Of a stretch of DNA of 8,256 bases, positions 1 through 5,979 are shown one piece after another. Made by a program: the position numbers and the translations under genes. Source of the DNA: Nitrospinota bacterium (GTDB lineage: Bacteria; Nitrospinota; Nitrospinia; UBA9942; JAHJSF01); NCBI GenBank assembly GCA_018830405.1, contig JAHJSF010000065.1:1-8256 (forward strand), given 5' to 3'. The notes under the pieces were generated by a model that worked only from the letters and a program-made list of their open reading frames with translations, was not told where the DNA came from and made no database searches. The first letter of the stretch is position 1. Every line of letters begins with the position of its first letter.

Positions 1-2
1 CT

Positions 3-1082
3 ACCGACACTAATATTCAGCAGATAGTTGTTGCCATATGGTCCATTAATATCGATAAGTTTGAAGATGGCAACATGCATCGTATTGAGGAAGGGACTGA
101 AATAAAGACAGATGGGGTTACCCAAAAAGCTAAAACAATACCGGCCAAAGAGGCCAAAAAGATTATTCAAGCCCAGTGGAGGGATGCCAATCATGTAGTG
201 AAACTGCTTGAGATTGACGATGCTATTGCCAGCAGTATGTTTAATCTGCCCATAGAGGAGTTTAATGCCGAGGAAAAGGATATCGTATATGCCCGTGTCT
301 TGGAGTGGAAGAAGAGGTGGTTGTCTTACGATGTTGATTCTCTCATGGAGTTGTATTCTTCTGAATTTGGCGGTGAGAGATATGATGTTGATAAGTGGAA
401 AGATTTAAAAAAGAAGCTGGGGGACAAACACGGTAGATTCAAGGTAGACATAGGGGATATACATATACAGTGGATGGGTGATGTTGTTGTGGCCTCATTT
501 CCCCAACATTTTAAGTCTAATGTCATGGATAGTATCGGCACCAAGGTATTGTATTTTATTTACGAGGGGGGAACCTTAAAGATTATAGATGAATCTTGGT
601 TCAAGGGGGATTATAAGCCGGCCGTCTATCCCTTTGTTGTCGGGGTTGCCTCTCATAGTTTGTTCGACAACATGATGGATCGAATGGATATTATGCGCCG
701 AAAAGGGTATTCCGCTTATAATGTGTCGTTTATGAATAAGGGCCGAAAGCACCATAAAATATTTGTAGAGCGGTTTTCCAGTAAGGAGGAGGCTAACGCT
801 TTTGCCGAAAAACTTCTTAAGGACAAGATAGTAGACTATGCCTTTCCTATGAACGCCCCCTATTATGTTGAGGCCGGATCGTACAAAATGAGGGAAGAGG
901 CTATATATACCATTAAGCGTCTTGCCAGTGTAGGATATACCTCTTATCCCCTTGTTACCTGTAAGGCGCAAGCTTGTAACTACAAGATTATTGTGGGGGC
1001 TTTTAAAGATAGGGGGAGTGCCTTATTTCTGTCCAACAAACTTGGTAAGGCGGGGATAGGCGGCTCATCCGTTAGACCCTGA
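3..1082 (+). CDS. FimV-core / NTF2-like / double SPOR protein, 5' end missing (partial)
   Basis: The frame is open to the left edge, so the true start lies outside the window; the first internal ATG at 75 falls within a domain and has no good ribosome site. The 24 codons before it plus the following ~10 resemble the end of the FimV core (QIVVAIWSINIDKFEDGN, then a basic 'R-I-E-E-G-T' stretch), the region that follows LysM in FimV/HubP polar landmark proteins. Counting from Met at 75, residues ~71-179 look like an NTF2-like domain of the Cds6 C-terminal type (WKKRWLSYDVDSLMELYSSEF, ending KIIDESW). Residues ~186-252 and ~260-333 look like two SPOR repeats (YYVEAGSYKMREEA, then YKIIVGAFKDRGSA). 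SPOR domains bind denuded septal peptidoglycan, so an envelope or division-site role is inferred. No membrane segment is visible, but the N-terminus is missing. Domain calls are by eye; the SPOR and NTF2 calls are firmer than the short FimV remnant. Confidence 0.8.
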   Translation, partial: TDTNIQQIVVAIWSINIDKFEDGNMHRIEEGTEIKTDGVTQKAKTIPAKEAKKIIQAQWRDANHVVKLLEIDDAIASSMFNLPIEEFNAEEKDIVYARVLEWKKRWLSYDVDSLMELYSSEFGGERYDVDKWKDLKKKLGDKHGRFKVDIGDIHIQWMGDVVVASFPQHFKSNVMDSIGTKVLYFIYEGGTLKIIDESWFKGDYKPAVYPFVVGVASHSLFDNMMDRMDIMRRKGYSAYNVSFMNKGRKHHKIFVERFSSKEEANAFAEKLLKDKIVDYAFPMNAPYYVEAGSYKMREEAIYTIKRLASVGYTSYPLVTCKAQACNYKIIVGAFKDRGSALFLSNKLGKAGIGGSSVRP

Positions 1083-1123
1083 TTATTGGCAAATTAGTTC
1101 TCCCTCAATAATAAAAATTCCCC

Positions 1124-1148
1124 GCAGGGCAGTCTTTTTAATCCCTGC
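1124..1148 (+). terminator. Possible terminator after the SPOR-protein gene
   Basis: GCAGGG (1124-1129) can pair with CCCTGC (1143-1148) across a 13-base loop, and a pyrimidine-rich TTCTTTCCTTT follows. The stem is short and the T tract is interrupted, so this is a weak candidate for a Rho-independent terminator. Its position 42 bases after the stop fits. Confidence 0.3.
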
Positions 1149-1188
1149 TTCTTTCCTTTATCCTAAAGTTAAAATGGAAATAATCTGA

Positions 1189-1216
1189 TTGTCGGCTCAG
1201 AGGGTGATTGTGTAAT
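1189..1216 (+). promoter_or_regulatory. Possible sigma70-type promoter of the phosphohexomutase gene
   Basis: TTGTCG (1189-1194, 4 of 6 to TTGACA) and TGTAAT (1211-1216, 5 of 6 to TATAAT) are separated by 16 bases, about 20 bases upstream of the first possible start. The hexamer GATTGT occurs three times here (1187, 1206, 1223) and overlaps these boxes, which could mark a regulator site. Prediction by eye only. Confidence 0.3.
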
Positions 1217-1247
1217 CAAATAGATTGTGGCTTAAATGCTATATTTA

Positions 1248-1252
1248 GAGGG
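1248..1252 (+). promoter_or_regulatory. Ribosome binding site favouring the ATG at 1257
   Basis: GAGGG lies 4 bases before the ATG at 1257, while the in-frame ATG at 1236 has no purine-rich site in front of it. The protein starting at 1257 also begins close to the family's usual N-terminus (MGDLGRRIQGTDGIRG). Confidence 0.5.
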
Positions 1253-1256
1253 TGGA

Positions 1257-3269
1257 ATGGGAGATTTGGGTAGGCGTATTCAAGGGACGGACGGCATCAG
1301 GGGAGAGGTTAGAGTATCTAATGCCCCTATCGTTAAAGGACTATCCCCCCTTGAGGCATTTGTGGCCAAGGGGATAATAACCGAGAAATTTATCGAGTTA
1401 TACGTCTATTCATACGTCAAGGGGCTTATTGACAGAGGCCGAATGGCCCCCGGGGCGGATGTGGTGGTTGGTTGGGATCCGCGCGATAAAGAAGGTATCT
1501 ATACCGAGGCGGCCATCTCCGGAATCTCTAAAGGGGGGGGGCGCCCTCTGGTAGTCGGTATTGTTCCAACTCCTCTTATCCCTGTCTATACGATATACAA
1601 ATTAGCCGCCTGCGGGATTATGATAACCGCCTCACACAATCCCCCTGACCAGAATGGGATAAAGATATTTATCGGGGAAACCGGATTAAAGCTCTTTCCG
1701 GCTGACGATATTGTCTTGACTGAGATGCTGGTAAAGAACGAATCTTTAAACCTTGACGACTTAAAAGGCTTGGATGGGGTTGATATGAGTGGAGAGGCGA
1801 TAGAGGTCTTTAGCCGTTTTTCTCTGGCCCCTGAAAACAGCTGGTTTTCCGAAGATGCTGCCCCTAAAGATACAATTCTCGTTGTAGACCCGGCCAACGG
1901 CTCCTATTCATTGTTGGCCGCTGAGATGTTTACAGCCCTTGGTTACACCACCGTAGAGGTGAGCGCCGACCTTACCGGCGAGGTTAATAGGGATAGCGGG
2001 GTGGTTGAGACAGAGGGGCTTAAGACCATCTCTCCCGAGATGGTCCATCCCGGGGGGAGATTTGAGAAGAATAAGGCTATAAAGAAGATATTTGAGATAG
2101 GTGCAGGGGAGAGAGAGGCGCTGATTTTAGGGGGAAAAAGATTAAGCGGGGCCATATTTGATGGAGACGGAGACCGCTTTATACGTCTCGACTATAATCC
2201 CTTCAGTAATCATATTTCAGTTATGTCGGGAGATGAGATCGCCTTCCTCCAAGCGGCCTACCTGGCCTCAGACAATAAGGGGATGATGACATATGTAAAT
2301 ACGGTTGAAAGTGACCTGGAGGTAGCTACAGCCGCCTTAAAGCTCGGTTATGAGACGGTTATAACCGGGGTGGGGGATAAGTGGATACTACTTGAGGCTC
2401 TCCTATCCCTGATGCAGGCCGGAGGCGTAGAAAAGGCCAGGATAGATGAGATAAGAAGGGGGGAGGGGATCAGCGGGGAAGAGATTTCCGATATTATAAG
2501 GGGTATAGATGTTCCCCCTGAATCTATCAAATATGGAGTTGGGGCGGAGGAGAGTGGACATATTATAACCTATGCCTCTATTGTCCGGGAGGATGGGGTT
2601 CGGCGTCCCATCTTTTGCGGCAATGGTTTTAAGAGCGCCCTTAACAGTTTTGTCTCGACCGATTCCCTTTTAGCTGAATATGGCCCTGAAGCCTATTACA
2701 GGAGATTGGAGGCCCCTTTCGAACCGGGTTTCAAAAATACCTTATATGTCTACTATACCGACAAGTCTAAGATATCGGGGGAAACCGAGTACAAGGCCAT
2801 CCTTGAGGAGAAGGGGAGGGGTATCCTATCGCAACTATTTCCAGGTTGCAGCATAGAGAGGGTTGACCGGGTTGAGGAACCGGATATGCTCTATCTGAAT
2901 ATAGTCAAAGGGGGAGAGGTGAGGGGTGTTCTCTATGTTAGGAACTCAGGGACGGAGTCCAAGACAGGGGTAAACCTGCGCGGTTCAAAATCGGATGCCG
3001 CCGATCTGGTCAAGGCCGGTGAAGAGATGCTCAAAGAGGTCTTGGGGGGAATGAAGATGAAGGGAGACAGATATGCGGAAGAGGAGTTACTCATCCTTAA
3101 AGAGGTTTCCAAATCCCCAGGGAGGATAGCTGACATAGCCGGTAGGGTGAAAGGTTTATCAGGCGACCGTCTCATTAAGGAGATGATAAAAGGGGGAATT
3201 ATCATATCCGTCGAAGGCAGGCTGTCGATAACCCCCCTCGGTTCCTGGTACCTTGAGAATCAAAATTAG
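1257..3269 (+). CDS. Alpha-D-phosphohexomutase (phosphoglucomutase/phosphomannomutase family) with C-terminal winged-helix-like domain
   Basis: Interconverts a sugar-6-phosphate and sugar-1-phosphate in the cytoplasm; glucose, mannose or glucosamine specificity cannot be read from the sequence. Numbered from the alternative Met at 1236 (subtract 7 for the chosen start), the hallmarks are: GTDGIRG at 17-23; the active-site serine loop TASHNP with Ser133, which carries the phosphate; the metal-binding loop DGDGDR at 309-314; the sugar-binding loop GAEESGH at 436-442; and the phosphate-binding loop RNSGTES at 569-575. All four catalytic loops look intact. The protein is ~670 residues against ~450-550 for typical members. 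Extra length lies between Ser133 and DGDGDR, between residues ~385 and 432 (a charged, helical-looking segment), and in residues ~612-677, which read as a winged helix (LLILKEVSKS, IADIAGRVKG, LIKEMIKGG, then a wing). The gene stands alone, 174 bases after its neighbour. Codons 100-102 form a run of nine G. Confidence 0.9.
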   Translation: MGDLGRRIQGTDGIRGEVRVSNAPIVKGLSPLEAFVAKGIITEKFIELYVYSYVKGLIDRGRMAPGADVVVGWDPRDKEGIYTEAAISGISKGGGRPLVVGIVPTPLIPVYTIYKLAACGIMITASHNPPDQNGIKIFIGETGLKLFPADDIVLTEMLVKNESLNLDDLKGLDGVDMSGEAIEVFSRFSLAPENSWFSEDAAPKDTILVVDPANGSYSLLAAEMFTALGYTTVEVSADLTGEVNRDSGVVETEGLKTISPEMVHPGGRFEKNKAIKKIFEIGAGEREALILGGKRLSGAIFDGDGDRFIRLDYNPFSNHISVMSGDEIAFLQAAYLASDNKGMMTYVNTVESDLEVATAALKLGYETVITGVGDKWILLEALLSLMQAGGVEKARIDEIRRGEGISGEEISDIIRGIDVPPESIKYGVGAEESGHIITYASIVREDGVRRPIFCGNGFKSALNSFVSTDSLLAEYGPEAYYRRLEAPFEPGFKNTLYVYYTDKSKISGETEYKAILEEKGRGILSQLFPGCSIERVDRVEEPDMLYLNIVKGGEVRGVLYVRNSGTESKTGVNLRGSKSDAADLVKAGEEMLKEVLGGMKMKGDRYAEEELLILKEVSKSPGRIADIAGRVKGLSGDRLIKEMIKGGIIISVEGRLSITPLGSWYLENQN

Positions 3270-3317
3270 TCTTGTGACCGAATCGTGTGGAAACCTCTGC
3301 CCAATAGCGATTTTCAT

Positions 3318-3346
3318 TTGATAATTTCAGCAAAAAACGATAGAAT
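3318..3346 (+). promoter_or_regulatory. Predicted sigma70-type promoter of the antiporter gene
   Basis: TTGATA (3318-3323, 5 of 6 to the -35 consensus) and TAGAAT (3341-3346, 5 of 6 to the -10 consensus) have the ideal 17-base spacing. Transcription would begin near 3353 and leave a leader of about 95 bases before the ATG at 3450. I found no clear riboswitch or attenuator in that leader. This is the best promoter match I noticed among the intergenic regions. Confidence 0.5.
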
Positions 3347-3435
3347 GGCAAAATATCCCTCATAATTGCGATCGGTTCAGCAGATTGGGTGTGTGAGGTT
3401 TGATAGTTTTTGTTTCATGTTGTAACCATTATTTA

Positions 3436-3442
3436 AAGGAGG
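3436..3442 (+). promoter_or_regulatory. Strong Shine-Dalgarno site of the antiporter gene
   Basis: AAGGAGG is a perfect anti-16S match, 7 bases before the ATG at 3450. It fixes the start and is the strongest ribosome site in the window, suggesting efficient translation of this membrane protein. Confidence 0.85.
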
Positions 3443-3449
3443 ACAAAAA

Positions 3450-4937
3450 ATGGGTCTGCTTGTAGCTACTATTTTTTTAACTTTTGCGGTTGCGGTAGGA
3501 GTTGCGCTGATAGGTGAAAAAAGCGATAAGATACGCAATGCGCTTCTGATGTTTATCTGTATATTCGACTTTGCTGTGCTTATTTCAAAATCCAAGGCCA
3601 TTTTATCCGGTCAGCTTGCTCCATATGTGTTGGCTAACATATCTGATTTTAAAATAGCCTTCCAGGCTGACGCCCTTAGCCTATTAATGGGAGTCATGAT
3701 TACCTTTCTATGGATTCTCACCACCCTGTATGCCATCGGTTACATGTCGAGTGAGCATGGGCAGACGCGCTTTTTTACTTTTCTTACTATCTGTTTGGGG
3801 GCCACCTTAGGTGTTATTTTTGCTAGGGACCTGATAACCTTTTATATCTTTTTCGAAATATTGACCCTTGCTGTTTATCCTTTGATTATTCACGAGGGAA
3901 CCGCAGATGCCATGCGAGCAGGGTCTAGGTATTTAGTATTTCTTTTGACCGGTGGTGTGCTTGTTCTTGCAGGGGTTGTCTTAACATACTCTTTAACTGG
4001 TGGTAACGTTGATTTTACCATTGGGGGTATTCCTCAACTGGCTGCCTGTGAACCGGGGGTTCTTTACGCACTTTTTGCCTGCTTTGTGGTCGGCTTTGGT
4101 GTTAAAGCTGCGTTGGTTCCATTGCATCTATGGTTGCCGCGGGCCATGGTTGCCCCTACCCCGGTTAGTGCGGTTCTACATGCGGTGGCTGTAGTTAATG
4201 TTGGTTTATATGGTTTTATACGTACGGTTTATCATGTCTTTGGCCCGTCTCTTTTTGGGCAAATGCGAATGGATACGATACTAGCGGTTCCTGCCGCAAT
4301 AACTATCATCTATGCTGCTGCTGTAGCCCTGAGCGCGAAAGAGATAAAGAAAATGCTGGCGTATTCGACCGTCAATCAATTGAGTTATGTTATTTTGGGG
4401 GTTTCCTCCCTTCATCCAATAGCCCTGCTTGGAGCACTTCTCCATATGCTCTATCACTCAATAATGAAGATTGGCCTTTTCTATTCCGCCGGTATTATTA
4501 AGAAAGAAACCGGAAAGAGTAATATCAAAGATATGGCCGGAATGGGCAACGGGGTGCTGCCAATTACTTTGGCTGCTTTTACTGTTGGCGCCTTGGGAAT
4601 CATAGGGTTGCCACCCGTTGCCGGCTATTTAAGCAAATGGTACCTAATAAAAGGTTTTTTACATATTGGCCATCCTTGGATTGCCTCGGTTTTTATTATC
4701 AGTTCTGTTATGGAGATAGGTTACTTTGTGCCCCCTATCTTGGCCGCGTATACTGGAGGCCGAAAGGGTGGAGAAGGTGCCGATATTCAGGTGCATCGCA
4801 GAGAGGGTAAGTTTGAGGCGCCATTAAGCATGTTGATTCCTCTGGTGATTGTAGCCATTCTTGCGATTGCTTTTGGTTTTTTTGGCTCTTTGCCGTTTAC
4901 CCTCGGGAGAGCAAGTGTAAAGATTTTGATACCGTAA
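3450..4937 (+). CDS. Proton-antiporter-family membrane subunit (NuoM/NuoN/MrpD-like), orphan
   Basis: A 495-residue polytopic inner-membrane protein of the family shared by complex I subunits NuoL/M/N, Mrp antiporter subunits A/D and membrane hydrogenase subunits; these carry the proton or cation half-channels. Hydrophobic segments fill most of the chain, about 13-14 in all. Conserved ionisable residues sit where the family needs them: Glu136 in FFEILTLAVYP, Lys219 in FGVKAALVPLHLWLP followed by APTPVSAVLHA, the AKEIKKMLAYSTVNQLSY segment at 296-313, Lys340 in HSIMKIGLF, and Lys396 in GYLSKWYLIKG. A charged loop (~437-457) ending in EAP precedes the last helix, as in MrpD and NuoL relatives. 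The length fits NuoM/N/MrpD; the long C-terminal arm of NuoL is absent. The start is set by a strong ribosome site. No other nuo, mrp or hydrogenase gene lies beside it, so its partner complex is unknown. Glycine codons are mostly GGT here but GGG in the mutase, beta-helix and helicase genes. Confidence 0.88.
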   Translation: MGLLVATIFLTFAVAVGVALIGEKSDKIRNALLMFICIFDFAVLISKSKAILSGQLAPYVLANISDFKIAFQADALSLLMGVMITFLWILTTLYAIGYMSSEHGQTRFFTFLTICLGATLGVIFARDLITFYIFFEILTLAVYPLIIHEGTADAMRAGSRYLVFLLTGGVLVLAGVVLTYSLTGGNVDFTIGGIPQLAACEPGVLYALFACFVVGFGVKAALVPLHLWLPRAMVAPTPVSAVLHAVAVVNVGLYGFIRTVYHVFGPSLFGQMRMDTILAVPAAITIIYAAAVALSAKEIKKMLAYSTVNQLSYVILGVSSLHPIALLGALLHMLYHSIMKIGLFYSAGIIKKETGKSNIKDMAGMGNGVLPITLAAFTVGALGIIGLPPVAGYLSKWYLIKGFLHIGHPWIASVFIISSVMEIGYFVPPILAAYTGGRKGGEGADIQVHRREGKFEAPLSMLIPLVIVAILAIAFGFFGSLPFTLGRASVKILIP

Positions 4938-4960
4938 TATACCATTTCGGTATTGGTTTT
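4929..4960 (+). terminator. Possible weak terminator at the end of the antiporter gene
   Basis: ATACCG (4929-4934) or ATACC (4939-4943) can pair with CGGTAT (4948-4953), and TTGGTTTT follows. The first version overlaps the stop codon at 4935-4937. The stem is short with only two or three GC pairs, so the call is tentative. Confidence 0.25.
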
Positions 4961-4969
4961 ACTCATTTA

Positions 4970-5014
4970 TCCCTTTATCATGGATGGGTTGGTCTTTCAT
5001 CCTTGGTAAAGGGA
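4970..5014. repeat. Long imperfect inverted repeat (hairpin) of unknown role
   Basis: Bases 4970-4980 pair with 5004-5014 (11 pairs, one a G-U), then a T-T mismatch, then GGATG (4982-4986) with CATCC (4998-5002), extended by two G-U pairs to a 7-base loop. That gives about 18 pairs in 45 bases, between the antiporter and beta-helix genes. No T run follows on the + strand, so it is not a standard terminator. It could be an RNA-processing or protective hairpin, part of a small RNA, or a REP-like element. Confidence 0.65.
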
Positions 5015-5199
5015 GTGGTGTTGATGTTCCCTGCTATCATAGCTCCATTCCCGCAAGTCCTGTCTGGTTTCCGCAATTAACTAAATAAATGGATAGAGTG
5101 ACGTGCTACCATAATAAACAGTAGTAATGTTTCTATTAATAAATGAGGCTTGGGGTATCTTATTGGTGACGTTATTTTAGATAGTAGACATGACTTTAT

Positions 5200-5203
5200 G
5201 GGG
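5200..5203 (+). promoter_or_regulatory. Ribosome binding site of the beta-helix gene
   Basis: GGGG lies 5 bases before the ATG at 5209. An in-frame TGA at 5191-5193 rules out an upstream extension, so this ATG is the first possible start. The site is modest. Confidence 0.45.
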
Positions 5204-5208
5204 TAAAT

Positions 5209-5979
5209 ATGTTTAGGATTGCTGAGCTTTTTGATATAGAGAAAAATTTTAGACATGGCCCCCTCTTTGAGGGGATAGAGTACCCTTGGGAACCACTCCC
5301 CCAACTAGGCGACTATATAGAGTCTTGGCTTGGGGAGAGAGAGGGGAATATAGATATTGCCTACCTTAACTGGGGGAGTCTTCAGTCTATAAAGCGTGAC
5401 GGGGGGAGGGTTGAGCAACTCCTCTATGTCGAAAAGGCGGTCAGGCTTGAAAAGGATATATTTTTTAAGTATGCCCAAATATTTATAGGTAAGGGGACGA
5501 TATTAGAACCCTCGGCCATTATTAAACCCCCAGTTATTATCGGGGCCAATTGTGAGGTTAGGCAGGGGGCCTATATCAGGGGAAACCTGTTGGCGGGGGA
5601 TGGTGTGGTGATTGGGCACAATACCGAGGTTAAAAATTCGATAATAATGAATCATTCCGAGGCGGGACATTTTTCATATATAGGGGATAGCATCATTGGG
5701 GCCTATGTAACCCTCGGGGCGGGAACCAAGATAGCCAACCTCCAATTCAGAACCATGGAGGAGAAGAAGGGGGCTCCGATAAGGAATATCAGAATAATGG
5801 ATAATAGAAAGATTTTGGATACGGGGCTTCCCAAGTTTGGGGCCATAATTGGCGATGGGGGGGAGCTTGGCTGTAACAGCGTTACCGCTCCGGCTGTTAT
5901 ACTCGGCAAGGAATGTAAGGTCTACCCGACAGCCTATGTGGCCAAAGGGGTCTATCCGTCGGGAAGTGTTATTAAATGA
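5209..5979 (+). CDS. GlmU C-terminal-like hexapeptide (left-handed beta-helix) acyltransferase, no nucleotidyltransferase domain
   Basis: A 256-residue cytoplasmic protein. Residues ~90-250 show repeating I-G-x-x-x-x-I hexads (FIGKGTILE, VIIGANCEVRQG, VVIGHNTEVKNSII, GYVTLGAGT-like turns) that fold as a left-handed parallel beta-helix. The stretch EAGHFSYIGDSIIGAYVTLG followed by AGTKIANL closely parallels the acetyltransferase half of GlmU. His154 and Tyr157 match the GlmU catalytic His and its Tyr neighbour, Lys142 the lysine of its VKK segment, and Asn177 the Asn of CNYDG; Thr168 replaces the Asn of VNIGAG. The pyrophosphorylase half (GxGTRM signature) is absent; residues 1-85 (with YPWEPLPQLGDYI) are a short different domain. 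Likely a sugar or sugar-1-phosphate N-acyltransferase, donor acetyl-CoA by analogy; the true substrate is unknown. It shares ATGA with the next gene, so the two are cotranscribed. Confidence 0.82.
   Translation: MFRIAELFDIEKNFRHGPLFEGIEYPWEPLPQLGDYIESWLGEREGNIDIAYLNWGSLQSIKRDGGRVEQLLYVEKAVRLEKDIFFKYAQIFIGKGTILEPSAIIKPPVIIGANCEVRQGAYIRGNLLAGDGVVIGHNTEVKNSIIMNHSEAGHFSYIGDSIIGAYVTLGAGTKIANLQFRTMEEKKGAPIRNIRIMDNRKILDTGLPKFGAIIGDGGELGCNSVTAPAVILGKECKVYPTAYVAKGVYPSGSVIK
5976..5979 (+). other. ATGA stop/start overlap coupling the beta-helix and helicase genes
   Basis: The TGA stop of the upstream gene (5977-5979) and the ATG of the helicase (5976-5978) share bases. Such overlaps usually mean translational coupling within one transcript. 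The pairing is functionally unrelated on its face (envelope sugar versus DNA repair). Confidence 0.85.

Noticed and set aside
75-77. ATG at 75 as the true start of the first gene
   Set aside because: The frame is open to the left edge, and the codons before 75 continue a FimV-core match that runs across this Met, so the gene starts outside the window.
576-971. Antisense open frame of 131 codons over the SPOR region
   Set aside because: It overlaps well-supported SPOR repeats on the + strand and shows no family motif or ribosome site.
1082-1112. ATTATTG/CAATAAT inverted repeat just after the first gene's stop
   Set aside because: AT-rich 7-base stem with a 17-base loop and no following T run; likely chance.
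5150-5178. TTGGGG-N17-TATTTT as a promoter for the beta-helix gene
   Set aside because: Only 3 of 6 and 4 of 6 consensus matches; too weak to list although a promoter in 4938-5208 is likely.
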